From an uncultured Sphingomonas sp. (GTDB lineage Bacteria; Pseudomonadota; Alphaproteobacteria; Sphingomonadales; Sphingomonadaceae), in NCBI RefSeq assembly GCF_934560975.1, contig NZ_CAKTFO010000029.1, positions 1 to 28,257 of the forward strand: 28,257 nucleotides of DNA, in the 5' to 3' direction. Shown here piece after piece: positions 1 to 11,118 of this stretch (position 1 is its first letter; every line of letters starts with the position of its first letter). The translations under genes and the position numbers were made by a program. The notes beneath the pieces were generated by a model that was not told the DNA's origin, made no database searches, and worked only from the letters and a program-made list of their open reading frames with translations.

Positions 1-285
1 ACCCAGCACCGCCTGTGCCAGCTCCAGATTGGCGGCGGCGACGCGCAGGTCGCTATTATGCGCCAGCGCCTCCTCCACCAGCACGTCGAGCGCGGGGTCG
101 GCATAGAGCGACCACCAGCGCGGCGGCAGCGTCGGCCCCGGATCGGTCGCGGGGGTGGTGGTGGCGAAGGGTTGCGTCGCGAGCGGCACCGGGGCGGGCC
201 GATGATAGTTCGGGCCGACCGCGCACCCGGCAAGCGCCAGCGGCAGAGCCAGTGCGGCGGCGGCGGCCAGCGGCGGCCGCCTCAC
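1..285 (-). CDS. Efflux outer-membrane lipoprotein (NodT/OprM family), 5' part only
   Basis: Third gene of the RND efflux operon, encoding the outer-membrane channel that completes the tripartite pump. Only the first 95 codons are in the window; the gene runs off the left edge in frame. The GTG start shares a GTGA overlap with the stop of the pump gene, which points to translational coupling. The N-terminus has two arginines, a hydrophobic alanine/leucine stretch and a lipobox LAGC with the lipidated cysteine at residue 21. It is followed by VGPNYHRP, typical of NodT-type channels, and by PPRWWSLYADPALDVLVEEAL, the usual start of the first periplasmic helix region. The family forms trimeric barrel-plus-tunnel channels. 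The family call is firm; the substrate is unknown. Confidence 0.88.
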   Translation of the reverse strand, partial: MRRPPLAAAAALALPLALAGCAVGPNYHRPAPVPLATQPFATTTPATDPGPTLPPRWWSLYADPALDVLVEEALAHNSDLRVAAANLELAQAVLG

Positions 286-3200
286 TCCGTCGCCTCCTTG
301 GGCGTGTGCCGGAACCGCGCGCGGAACCGCTCCATCCCGCCCGACAACTTTCGCGACGCGACATAGAAAGCCGGCGTGAAGGCCAGGCCGAAGATGGTCA
401 CCCCGATCATGCCGAAGAACACCGCCGTGCCCAGCGCCTGCCGCATCTCCGCGCCCGCGCCGCTGGCGAAGGCGAGCGGGATCACGCCCAGGATGAACGC
501 CAGGCTGGTCATCAGGATCGGGCGCAGGCGGGTGCGCGCGGCGGTGACGGCCGCATCCTCGCTCGACTGGCCATTGTCCTCGTCCTGCTTGGCGAATTCC
601 ACGATCAGGATCGCATTCTTGGCGGCCAGCCCGACCAGCACGATCAGCCCGACCTGCGTCAGGATATTGTTGTCCAGCCCGCGCAGGTTCACGCCCAGCA
701 CCGCCGCCAGCAGGCACATCGGCACGATCAGCAGCACCGCGATCGGCAGGGTCACGCTTTCGTACAGCGCCGCCAGCACCAGGAACGCGAACACCACCGC
801 CATGCCGAACACGAGGTAGCCGGTGCTGCCCGCCTGCTGCTGCTGGTAGGCGATCTCCGTCCATTCATAGCCGAAGCCGGACGGCAGGTTTTCCCGCGCC
901 AGTTTCTCCATCGCATCCAGCGCCTCGCCGGTGGAGCGGCCTTCGCCCGCCGATCCCTGCACCTCGGCCGCCGGATAAAGGTTGTAATGCGGCGCGCGAT
1001 AGGGGCCGGTCGACCGCTTCAGCGTCACGAACGATCCCAGCGGCGCCATCCCCCCGCTCTGCGTGCGGGTGCGCAGATTACCCAGGTCGGCCTCGCGCTG
1101 GCGGAACGGCCAGTCGGCCTGTGCCCGCACCTGATAGGTCCGGCCGAGATAGTTGAAGTCGTTGATGTAGGACGACGCCAGATAGGTCTGCAAAGCGGAG
1201 AAGATCTGCCCGTCCTGCACGCCCAGCAATTGCGCCTTCTGCCGGTCGATATCGGCGTCGATGCGCGGCGTGTCGGTGTTGAAGGTGGTGAAGGCGCGGC
1301 TGATCACCGCGTCGTCGCCGCCCTTGTTGGCCGCCGCCAGCAGCTTGTTCGCCGCATCGTTCAGGGCGGGATAGCCGCGCTTTTCCCGATCCTCGATCAC
1401 CAGCTTGAAACCGCCGGCGGTGCCGATGCCGCGCACGGGCGGCGGGCGGATCACGCGGATGTCCGCCGCCGCCACATCGCCGGTCCGCCGTTCCAGATCG
1501 GCGATGATCCCGTCCAGCGTCAAATCATGCTCATGCCGTTCCTCGAACGATTGCAGCACCACGAAGATCTGGATGGCGTTGGACGCGCTGGTCGAGCTGG
1601 TGGCGTCGACGCCGGTCGAGACGCTGACCGCCCGCACGCCGGGCGCGGCCTTCAGCACGCGCGCCAATTCCTTGCCCAGCGCCGTCGTGCGCGACAAGGA
1701 CGCGCCTTCGGGCAGGCGCGCCGACACGATCAGGCTGCCCTGGTCCTGATCGGGGATGAACCCGGTCGGCGTCGCTACCATCCGCCACCCCGTCACCACC
1801 AGCAACGCGCCATAGGCCAGGAACATGATGAGGAGGACGCGCACCAGCCGGCCCGTGATCCGGCCATAACGATCGCCCAGCCATTCGAACCCGCGGTTGA
1901 ACCAGTCCGCGCCCTTGCGGAACGGCCGCCGCCAGCGCGGCGCGTCCTCCGGCTTGGTGTCGGGATCGTGCGGCCGCATCAGCAGGGCGGCGATGGACGG
2001 CGACAGGGTCAGCGAGACGAGCAGCGAGATCAGGGTCGCGGTGGTGATGGTCAGCGCGAACTGCTTGTAGAATTGCCCGCTGATGCCGCTGATCAGCGAC
2101 GCCGGTACGAACACCGCGCACAGCACCAGAGCGATGCCGATCAGCGCGCCGCCCACTTCGTCCATCGTGTTGTGCGCGGCGGTGCGGGGATCCTCCCCCT
2201 CCTCGATCCGGCGGGAGATATTCTCGATCACGACAATGGCGTCGTCGACCACGATGCCGATCGCCAGCACCAGCCCGAACATGGACAGGTTGTTGAGGCT
2301 GAACCCCGCCGCCTTCATCATGGCGAACGTGCCGACCAGGCTGATCGGGATCGCCAGCAGCGGCACCACCGCCGCGCGCCAGCTTTGCAGGAACAGGATC
2401 ACCACCACCACCACCAGCGCCAGCGCCTCGAACAGGGTCTTGCGCACCTCGCCCAGGGTGTCGGCGATATATTGGGTGGGGTTGTAGACGATCTGCGCCT
2501 TCAGCCCGGGCGGAAAGGTCTTGCGCAGTTCGTCGAGCCGCTTCTGGATCGCTTCCGACGTCTGCAACGCATTGCCGCCGGGCAATTGCAGCACCGCCAG
2601 CAGCACCGCATCATCCTGATTCAGATAGGCGCCGGTCGTATATTGCTGCGCGCCCAGCTCCACCCGCGCCACGTCGCGCACGCGGGTGACGCGCCCGTCC
2701 GCGTCGCGCTTGATGATGACATCGGCGAACTGGTCGGGCGTGGTCAGGCGGCCCTGCGCCTGCACGTTGAGCTGGAACCCGCCGCCGCCCTGCTGCACCG
2801 GTTCGGCGTTGAGCGCGCCCGCCGCCACCTGGACGTTGGCGTTCTGGACGGCGGTGGTGATGTCCTCCGCATTCAGGTTGCGCGCCGCCGCCTTGTCGGG
2901 ATCGATCCAGATGCGGATCGCGAAATCGCGGTCTCCGCGCACCGCCACGTCGCCCACGCCTTCGATCCGCAGGATCTGGTCGCGTACGTTCAGGGTGACG
3001 TAATTGCCGATATACTGGCGGTCGAGCGACCTGTCGGGCGAGGTGAAGTGGATCGCCAGCAGGAAATCGGGCGAGCTTTTGCGCACGATCACGCCGGTCG
3101 CGCGCACCTGTTCGGGCAGGCGCGGTTCCGCCACCGCCACGCGATTCTGGACCAGCACCTGCGCCTTGTCGAGGTCGGTGCCGAGCGCGAAGGTGATGGT

Positions 3201-3476
3201 GATCTGCATCCGGCCGTCGCCGGTGGATTGCGAGGACATGTAGAGCATGTCCTCGACACCATTGATCTGTTCCTCGATCGGCTGGGCGACGGTGGAGGCG
3301 AGGGTTTCCGCCGACGCGCCGGGATAATTGGCGGTGACCGTCACCGTGGGCGGCACGATCTCCGGATATTGCGCCACCGGCAGCAACGGATAGGCGATCG
3401 CCCCCAGCAGCACGATCGCGATCGCGACCACCGCCGCGAAGATCGGCCGTTCGATGAAGAAGTGGCTGATCCGCAT
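282..3476 (-). CDS. RND efflux pump inner-membrane permease (HAE1/AcrB family)
   Basis: Proton-driven inner-membrane transporter of a tripartite multidrug-type efflux system, 1064 residues, the usual size for AcrB/MexB relatives. It begins MRISHFFIERPIFAAV, the canonical RND N-terminus with the first membrane helix. The paired aspartates of the proton relay in transmembrane segment 4 are present (VVDDAIVVIENI, D411 and D412), as is the relay lysine in segment 10 (LAAKNAILIVEF, K953). Two large periplasmic porter/docking regions lie between the helices. The ATG is 9 bases below the adaptor stop and the TGA overlaps the outer-membrane gene start, so the three genes form one operon. The pairing with a lipoprotein adaptor suggests hydrophobic or amphiphilic drug-like substrates rather than metal ions, but the substrate cannot be read from sequence. 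No dedicated regulator gene is adjacent within the window. Confidence 0.95.
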   Translation of the reverse strand: MRISHFFIERPIFAAVVAIAIVLLGAIAYPLLPVAQYPEIVPPTVTVTANYPGASAETLASTVAQPIEEQINGVEDMLYMSSQSTGDGRMQITITFALGTDLDKAQVLVQNRVAVAEPRLPEQVRATGVIVRKSSPDFLLAIHFTSPDRSLDRQYIGNYVTLNVRDQILRIEGVGDVAVRGDRDFAIRIWIDPDKAAARNLNAEDITTAVQNANVQVAAGALNAEPVQQGGGGFQLNVQAQGRLTTPDQFADVIIKRDADGRVTRVRDVARVELGAQQYTTGAYLNQDDAVLLAVLQLPGGNALQTSEAIQKRLDELRKTFPPGLKAQIVYNPTQYIADTLGEVRKTLFEALALVVVVVILFLQSWRAAVVPLLAIPISLVGTFAMMKAAGFSLNNLSMFGLVLAIGIVVDDAIVVIENISRRIEEGEDPRTAAHNTMDEVGGALIGIALVLCAVFVPASLISGISGQFYKQFALTITTATLISLLVSLTLSPSIAALLMRPHDPDTKPEDAPRWRRPFRKGADWFNRGFEWLGDRYGRITGRLVRVLLIMFLAYGALLVVTGWRMVATPTGFIPDQDQGSLIVSARLPEGASLSRTTALGKELARVLKAAPGVRAVSVSTGVDATSSTSASNAIQIFVVLQSFEERHEHDLTLDGIIADLERRTGDVAAADIRVIRPPPVRGIGTAGGFKLVIEDREKRGYPALNDAANKLLAAANKGGDDAVISRAFTTFNTDTPRIDADIDRQKAQLLGVQDGQIFSALQTYLASSYINDFNYLGRTYQVRAQADWPFRQREADLGNLRTRTQSGGMAPLGSFVTLKRSTGPYRAPHYNLYPAAEVQGSAGEGRSTGEALDAMEKLARENLPSGFGYEWTEIAYQQQQAGSTGYLVFGMAVVFAFLVLAALYESVTLPIAVLLIVPMCLLAAVLGVNLRGLDNNILTQVGLIVLVGLAAKNAILIVEFAKQDEDNGQSSEDAAVTAARTRLRPILMTSLAFILGVIPLAFASGAGAEMRQALGTAVFFGMIGVTIFGLAFTPAFYVASRKLSGGMERFRARFRHTPKEATE

Positions 3477-3485
3477 GGCCGGCGA

Positions 3486-4655
3486 TCAGGACGCGATGGT
3501 GGCGGAACTGGGCGTGGGCGATTGATAGGCCGGCGCGGGCGCGGCTTCCCGTGGCCTGATCCGTCCCGGCCTGGTCTTCACCTTGGCGCCCGGCTTGGCC
3601 TTGCCCATGCCGCCGATCACCACCCGGTCCTGCGGCGACAGGCCGCTGCGGATCACGCGCAGGCCATCGACCAGCGGGCCCGTCTCCACCGCCTTCAGCC
3701 GCACCACGCCGTCGCGGCCGATCACCAGCACCGTCTGCCGGTTCTGGTCGGTCGCGACCACTTCGTCCGGCAGCAGCAGGCCGGTATAGGGCGCGGAGCC
3801 CGGCAGGCGCATATGGCCGAACATGCCGGGCGTCAGCAGGCGATTGGGGTTGGGCAGCACCGCGCGGCCCCGGATCACGCCGGAATTCACGTCCAGCGCA
3901 TTGTCGACGAACTCCAGCTTGCCGTGCCAGCGATAGTCGGTTTCGTCCTGCAGGCGAATGTCGACCGGATCGCCCAGGGCATGCATCCGCCCGCGTTCGC
4001 GCTGCCGCTTCAGGAACAGCGCCTCCGACGCTTCAAAGGCGAAGCGGATCGGATTGTCGTTGACCAGGGTAGTCAGCACCGTCTGGTCGGCGGTGACGAG
4101 GTTGCCGGTCGCCACCCGCCGGTCCGACACCCGGCCCGACAAGGGCGCGCGGATGCGGGTGAATTCCACGTTCAGGGCGGCGGACCGCTCGCTCGCCTGC
4201 GCGGCGGCCAGATCGGCGCGGGCCTGCAACGCGGCGGCTTCGCGCGCGGTCAATTCCTGCTGGCTGCCGGCGCGCGCCTCGAACAGGGCACGCGCGCGGC
4301 GCAATTCGACCTCCGCATTGGCCAGCGTCGCGCCGGCGCGGGCGGTCTGCGCGCGCGCCTGGTTCAGCACCGCCTGGTAGGGGCGCGGGTCGATCACGAA
4401 CAGCAACTCGCCCTTGCGCACCTGCTGCCCGTCGCGGAACGCGATCCGGTCCAGATAGCCGCTGACCCGGGGCCGGATCTCGACCGCGTCGATCGACACG
4501 AACCGGCCGACATAATCGTCCCAGTCGACGATCCGCCGCTGCAACGGGGCGGCGACCTGCACGGTCGGCGGCGGCGGCGGAGCTTTTTTCTCCTTCTGGC
4601 ACGCCGCAAGCAGCAGCGACGCCGCCAGCACGAGCATAGCCAGGGGTCTCGCCAT
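3486..4655 (-). CDS. RND efflux periplasmic adaptor lipoprotein (membrane fusion protein)
   Basis: Periplasmic adaptor that links the RND pump to the outer-membrane channel, first gene of the operon. I chose the ATG at 4655 because it gives a clean lipoprotein signal (hydrophobic stretch, then LAAC with the cysteine at residue 19) and has GGAG nine bases upstream. An upstream in-frame extension of 41 residues is possible but looks non-coding. The 389-residue protein has a proline-rich linker, a lipoyl/barrel-sandwich half (VEIRPRVSGYLDRI, then GQQVRKGELLFVIDPRPY), an alpha-helical hairpin rich in Ala, Arg and Glu, the second barrel half (IRAPLSGRVSD), and a beta-barrel with LLTPGMFGHMRLPG. 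This is the standard AcrA/MexA order. It lies 129 bases downstream of ppc. Confidence 0.93.
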   Translation of the reverse strand: MARPLAMLVLAASLLLAACQKEKKAPPPPPTVQVAAPLQRRIVDWDDYVGRFVSIDAVEIRPRVSGYLDRIAFRDGQQVRKGELLFVIDPRPYQAVLNQARAQTARAGATLANAEVELRRARALFEARAGSQQELTAREAAALQARADLAAAQASERSAALNVEFTRIRAPLSGRVSDRRVATGNLVTADQTVLTTLVNDNPIRFAFEASEALFLKRQRERGRMHALGDPVDIRLQDETDYRWHGKLEFVDNALDVNSGVIRGRAVLPNPNRLLTPGMFGHMRLPGSAPYTGLLLPDEVVATDQNRQTVLVIGRDGVVRLKAVETGPLVDGLRVIRSGLSPQDRVVIGGMGKAKPGAKVKTRPGRIRPREAAPAPAYQSPTPSSATIAS

Positions 4656-4700
4656 TCGCGTCCACTCCGGTCGGGGACGAGGCAGGGAGGCCGTCCGCTT

Positions 4701-4730
4701 GTTCAGGCGATGCCCGCCAAGCGCCTGAAC
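4701..4730. repeat. Inverted repeat between ppc and the efflux operon
   Basis: Perfect 9-base arms GTTCAGGCG (4701-4709) and CGCCTGAAC (4722-4730) around a 12-base loop. The pairing can be extended outward past a bulge by GCTTG/CAAGC. It lies 46-75 bases upstream of the adaptor start. It could be an operator for a local or distant regulator of the pump, or the hairpin that ends ppc transcription. There is no run of T after it on the minus strand, so a classical intrinsic terminator is unlikely. Confidence 0.4.
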
Positions 4731-4784
4731 CGCAAGCGTTAACCAGCCGCCGCGTCTAAAATACCCGCTGATCGCCAAGATCCC

Positions 4785-7454
<2,670 letters not shown>

Positions 7455-7586
7455 GAGCCGAAGTGCTGCACCGCGACACGGGCCCGGTCAACCACTCTCG
7501 GCAAGAATGTTGCCGGGGCGGCGGCCTCCACGATGATCTTGTGGCGCAGACGCTTTGCGGCCATGCGCGTCGCGAAGGAGCTTCGC

Positions 7587-8027
7587 ATGGCAAGCCTGTT
7601 CGTCCTCAACGGCCCCAATCTCGACCTGCTCGGCCAGCGCGAGCCCGATATATACGGCACCACCACTTTGGCCGACGTGGAGGCGCTGTGCCGCGCCGAG
7701 ACGGATGCCGCCGGCGTGGACCTGCGCTTCCACCAGACCAATGCCGAGCATGAGATGATCGGCTGGCTGCACCAGGCACGGACCGGCGCGGTCGGGATCG
7801 TCATCAATCCAGCCGCCTTCAGCTATGCCGGCTATCCCACTTTGGACGCGCTCAAGATGTGCGACTGCCCGATCGTGGAGGTGCATATCAGCAACATCCA
7901 TCGCCGCGACGAGGCATGGCGTGCGAACAGCCTGATGACGGCGGCGGCGACGGGCATGATTACCGGCCTGGGCGTGCACGGCTATGTGCTGGCCGTGCGC
8001 CACATCCTGCACCTGCGGGGCTGCTGA
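7587..8027 (+). CDS. aroQ: 3-dehydroquinate dehydratase, type II
   Basis: Third step of the shikimate pathway, dehydrating 3-dehydroquinate to 3-dehydroshikimate; type II enzymes are cytoplasmic dodecamers. The 146-residue length is typical. The family signature LNGPNLDLLGQREPDIYG is complete, with N11, R18 in the lid loop and the catalytic Y23. The second histidine block VEVHISNIHRR carries H100. The segment NPAAFSYAGYPTLDAL replaces the commoner NPAAYTHTS-type loop, a variation close to the substrate that I believe is lineage-specific. The ATG at 7587 is preceded by AAGGAG at 6 bases. A longer in-frame reading exists upstream but starts inside ppc on the opposite strand and lacks support. 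Confidence 0.95.
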   Translation: MASLFVLNGPNLDLLGQREPDIYGTTTLADVEALCRAETDAAGVDLRFHQTNAEHEMIGWLHQARTGAVGIVINPAAFSYAGYPTLDALKMCDCPIVEVHISNIHRRDEAWRANSLMTAAATGMITGLGVHGYVLAVRHILHLRGC

Positions 8028-8061
8028 GCGGCCGGGCCGGGGGCACACATGCTGCGGCGCA

Positions 8062-8090
8062 CGGCACGATGATGGACTCGCGCCGTGCCG
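8062..8090 (+). terminator. Possible hairpin after aroQ
   Basis: Seven-base arms CGGCACG (8062-8068) and CGTGCCG (8084-8090) with a 15-base loop, in the 81-base gap between aroQ and dapF. No T-run follows, so it may be a weak or Rho-assisted stop, or only an incidental GC-rich pairing. Confidence 0.25.
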
Positions 8091-8108
8091 GTCCCTAGAT
8101 CGCGAGCC

Positions 8109-8906
8109 ATGTCCTTCCGCTTCCACAAGATGCACGGCCTCGGCAACGATTTCGTGGTGATCGACGCGCGGGAAAGCGCGGTGGCGATCACGCCCGCCCG
8201 CGCCCGCGCCATTGCCGACCGGCGCGAGGGGATCGGTTGCGACCAGCTGATCCTGGTCGAGCCGTCCGAGGTGGCCGACGCCCGCATGCGCATCTGGAAC
8301 CCCGACGGCAGCGAGGTCGGCGCGTGCGGCAATGCATCCCGTGCCGTGGCCCTGCTGCTGGGCAAGGCCGCGACGCTGGAAACCGGCGGCGGCATCCTGC
8401 GCCTGGCGATGGACGGCGTGCTGGCGACGGTGGACATGGGCCAGCCCCGCTTCGACTGGGACGCGATCCCGCTCGCTTACCCGATGGACACCCGCACCAT
8501 GCCGGTCGGGTGGGAAGGGCTGACCAGTCCCGCCGCCGTCAATGTCGGCAATCCGCACGTCATCTTCTTCGTCGACAACAACCGCGGCGTCGACCTCGAA
8601 CGACTGGGTCCGCTGATCGAGCATGACCCGCTGTTTCCCGAGCGCGTCAACGTCAACGTGGCGACGGTGGAGGCGCGCGACCGCCTGCTGCTGCGGGTGT
8701 GGGAGCGCGGCGCCGGCCTGACCCGCGCCTGCGGCACCGGCGCCTGCGCGACGGCGGTGGCGGCGATCCGCGCCGGGCTGGTGGAAACGCCGGTCACGGT
8801 GGCGCTGCCAGGGGGCGAGTTGCTGATCGACTGGACGCCCGGCGGCAATATCACCATGGCCGGCCCCGCCACCCATGTCTTCACCGGCGAGGCCACCGAC
8901 CTGTGA
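8109..8906 (+). CDS. dapF: Diaminopimelate epimerase
   Basis: Interconverts LL- and meso-diaminopimelate for lysine and peptidoglycan synthesis, by a two-base cysteine mechanism without cofactor. The 265-residue protein begins FHKMHGLGNDFVVID, the conserved substrate-binding N-terminus. The two catalytic cysteines are present: C73 in EVGACGNASRAV and C208 in RACGTGACATAVAA, equivalent halves of the pseudo-symmetric fold. The ATG at 8109 matches the family start; an 8-residue in-frame extension upstream is less likely. Its TGA overlaps the GTG of the next gene by four bases, the first of three such overlaps in a row. Confidence 0.96.
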   Translation: MSFRFHKMHGLGNDFVVIDARESAVAITPARARAIADRREGIGCDQLILVEPSEVADARMRIWNPDGSEVGACGNASRAVALLLGKAATLETGGGILRLAMDGVLATVDMGQPRFDWDAIPLAYPMDTRTMPVGWEGLTSPAAVNVGNPHVIFFVDNNRGVDLERLGPLIEHDPLFPERVNVNVATVEARDRLLLRVWERGAGLTRACGTGACATAVAAIRAGLVETPVTVALPGGELLIDWTPGGNITMAGPATHVFTGEATDL

Positions 8907-10177
8907 GCCGGGTGGAGGTCATCACCCATGGCTGCCGCCTCAACATTGCCGAAAGCGAACGGATCGCTGCGATGCTGGCGGGCGCGGGCGACGATCTCGT
9001 GGTGATCAACAGTTGCGCGGTCACGGCGGAGGCGGTCAAGACCGCCCGCCAGGCGATCCGCCGTGCCCGGCGCGACCGCCCGGACGCGCGCATCGTCGTC
9101 ACCGGCTGCGCGGCGCAGATCGAACCCGACACGTTCCGCGCCATGCCGGAGGTGACGGGCGTGGTGTCCAACACCGCCAAGCTCGATCCGACGCACTATC
9201 CGTCGTCCCTGCCCGCCCATCACCCGTCGCCCCCGCGAAGGCAGGAGCCCATCTCTCTCGCGTCGGTTATTGACCAACGAACCGTCGCCGCCCCGGCCCC
9301 ACCGCCGCGCCGGGGCGAGCATGCCCGTTTTTTCCTGCCGGTGCAGAATGGCTGCGACCATCGCTGCACCTTCTGCATCATCCCCTATGGCCGGGGGGCG
9401 AGCCGGTCGCTGCCCGCCGGCGGCGTGATCGACGAGGTGCGCGCGGCGGTGGACGGCGGCGCGCGGGAGGTGGTGCTGACCGGCGTCGACCTGACCGCTT
9501 ATGGCGCGGACCTGCCGGGCAGCCCCACGCTCGGCCGGCTGGTCGAACGCATCCTGACCCATGTGCCCGCGCTCGCCCGGCTGCGCCTCTCCTCGCTCGA
9601 CCCGTGCGAGGTGGACGACCGCCTGTTCGCGCTGCTGACCGGCGAGGCGCGGCTGATGCCGCACGTCCACCTCTCGCTCCAGGCCGGCCATGACCTGATC
9701 CTCAAGCGGATGAAGCGCCGTCACGCCCGCGCCGACGCGGTCGATCTGGTCGCCCGGCTTAAGGCGGCGCGGCCGGAGATCGCCATCGGCGCGGACCTGA
9801 TTGCGGGCTTCCCGACCGAGGACGAGGCGATGTTCGCCGATACGCTGGGCCTGGTGGACGATTGCGCCATCGTCTTCGGCCACATCTTCCCTTATTCGCC
9901 GCGCACGGGCACGCCGGCGGCGCGGATGCCGCAGGTCGCGCATTCGGCAATCAAGGCGCGCGCCGCCCGGCTGCGCGGGGCATGTGCCGCCGCAAAGGCC
10001 GGGTGGCTGAAGGAGCAGATCGGAACGGTGGCGCAGGTGTTGGTGGAAAATGATGGCGTCCATGGTCACGCCGGCAATTTCGCGCGGGTCGCGGTGGCGG
10101 GTGGGGCGGCGAATCGCATCCTGCCGGTGCGGATCACCGGCGTGGACGGCGAAACCCTGATCGGAGTGGCGGCATGA
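8903..10177 (+). CDS. mtaB: tRNA t6A37 methylthiotransferase (MtaB type)
   Basis: Radical-SAM enzyme that adds a methylthio group to N6-threonylcarbamoyladenosine at tRNA position 37. The GTG start at 8903 sits in a GTGA overlap with dapF and gives THGCRLNIAES at residues 8-18. The N-terminal cluster cysteines are C11, C38 (NSCAVTAE) and C69 (TGCAAQ). The radical-SAM motif CDHRCTFC provides C151, C155 and C158. A TRAM-like beta barrel closes the 424-residue protein. The linker between the N-terminal domain and the radical-SAM core (about residues 97-141) is proline-rich and low complexity. It contains an in-frame copy of the palindromic repeat found elsewhere in the window (HPSPPRRQEP, residues 107-116). 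The family call is strong; MtaB rather than MiaB follows from the THGCRLN start and domain order. Confidence 0.93.
   Translation: MSRVEVITHGCRLNIAESERIAAMLAGAGDDLVVINSCAVTAEAVKTARQAIRRARRDRPDARIVVTGCAAQIEPDTFRAMPEVTGVVSNTAKLDPTHYPSSLPAHHPSPPRRQEPISLASVIDQRTVAAPAPPPRRGEHARFFLPVQNGCDHRCTFCIIPYGRGASRSLPAGGVIDEVRAAVDGGAREVVLTGVDLTAYGADLPGSPTLGRLVERILTHVPALARLRLSSLDPCEVDDRLFALLTGEARLMPHVHLSLQAGHDLILKRMKRRHARADAVDLVARLKAARPEIAIGADLIAGFPTEDEAMFADTLGLVDDCAIVFGHIFPYSPRTGTPAARMPQVAHSAIKARAARLRGACAAAKAGWLKEQIGTVAQVLVENDGVHGHAGNFARVAVAGGAANRILPVRITGVDGETLIGVAA
9226..9252 (+). repeat. Palindromic repeat copy inside mtaB
   Basis: This copy shares the core CCCGCGAAGGC, then GGAGC, then CA with the copies at 17957 and 22427, in the same orientation. 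One arm has a mismatch (GCAGG instead of GCGGG), so the stem is imperfect. It lies in frame within the linker of mtaB and adds no stop codon. Confidence 0.6.
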
Positions 10178-11118
10178 GCACGGCATGGCATGACCGGCTG
10201 CTGGGCGGGTTCCGCCGCACATCCGATCGGCTGGGCGAGAACCTGTCCGGCCTGTTCGGCAAGGCGGCGCTGGACGACGCGACGCTGGACCAGATCGAGG
10301 AGGCCTTGATCGCGTCGGACCTGGGGCCGGCCACCGCCGCCCGCGTCCGCGCCCGCCTGACCGGCGAACGCTTCGCCACCGGCCTGACCGAAGCCCGCCT
10401 GCGCGAGATCGTGGCGGAGGAGGTGACGGCGATCCTGGCGCCCGTCGCCAAGCCGCTGGAGATCGAGGCTTTCCCCCGGCCGCAGGTGATCCTGGTGATC
10501 GGCGTCAACGGATCGGGCAAGACAACCACCATCGCCAAGCTGGCGCACCTGCTGACCGAGCAGGATTATTCGGTGATGCTGGTGGCGGGCGACACGTTCC
10601 GCGCCGCCGCCATCGGCCAGCTCAAGGTGTGGGCCGACCGGATCGGCGTGCCGATCATCAGCGGCAATGAAGGCGGCGACGCGGCCGGGCTGGTCTATGA
10701 AGGCGTCAAGCGCGGCACGGCCGAGGGCATCGACGTGCTGATCGTCGACACGGCCGGGCGGCTGCAGAACAAGTCCGGGCTGATGGACGAACTCGCCAAG
10801 ATCCGCCGCGTGCTCGGCCGCCTCAACCCGGCCGCCCCGCATGACGTGGTGCTGGTGCTGGACGCCACCACCGGCCAGAACGGCCTCAGTCAGATCGAAG
10901 TGTTCAAGGAAACGGCTGGAGTCACCGGCCTGGTCATGACCAAGCTGGACGGCACCGCGCGCGGCGGCGTGCTGGTGGCGGCGGCGGACAAATATGGCCT
11001 GCCGATCCACGCCATCGGCGTCGGCGAGACGATCGACGATTTCCGCCCCTTCGACCCGCGCGAGGTGGCGCGCGCCATTGCCGGGATCGAGCGGCTCGCC
11101 CCGGAGAAGACGCGATGA
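10174..11118 (+). CDS. ftsY: Signal recognition particle receptor FtsY
   Basis: SRP-receptor GTPase that docks ribosome-nascent-chain/SRP complexes at the inner membrane for co-translational insertion. The 314-residue protein is essentially the NG core. The helical N domain covers about residues 1-95. The P-loop GVNGSGKTT is at 110-118, DTFRAAAIGQL at 140-150, DTAGRL at 192-197, then TKLDGTARGG, and finally GVGETIDDFRPFDP at the C-terminus. The long acidic membrane-binding A domain of the Escherichia coli protein is absent, as in many alphaproteobacteria, leaving a short amphipathic start with arginines. The ATG overlaps the mtaB stop (ATGA). Confidence 0.97.
   Translation: MSTAWHDRLLGGFRRTSDRLGENLSGLFGKAALDDATLDQIEEALIASDLGPATAARVRARLTGERFATGLTEARLREIVAEEVTAILAPVAKPLEIEAFPRPQVILVIGVNGSGKTTTIAKLAHLLTEQDYSVMLVAGDTFRAAAIGQLKVWADRIGVPIISGNEGGDAAGLVYEGVKRGTAEGIDVLIVDTAGRLQNKSGLMDELAKIRRVLGRLNPAAPHDVVLVLDATTGQNGLSQIEVFKETAGVTGLVMTKLDGTARGGVLVAAADKYGLPIHAIGVGETIDDFRPFDPREVARAIAGIERLAPEKTR

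Noticed and set aside
15..4742. A 1575-codon open reading frame on the plus strand opposite the efflux operon
   Set aside because: It is antisense to three well-supported efflux genes. Its translation is Arg/His/Gln/Ala-rich without domains, the usual shadow of GC-rich codon usage.
7488..8876. A 462-codon minus-strand open reading frame opposite aroQ and dapF
   Set aside because: Spans two conserved genes and their gap on the other strand; no domain.
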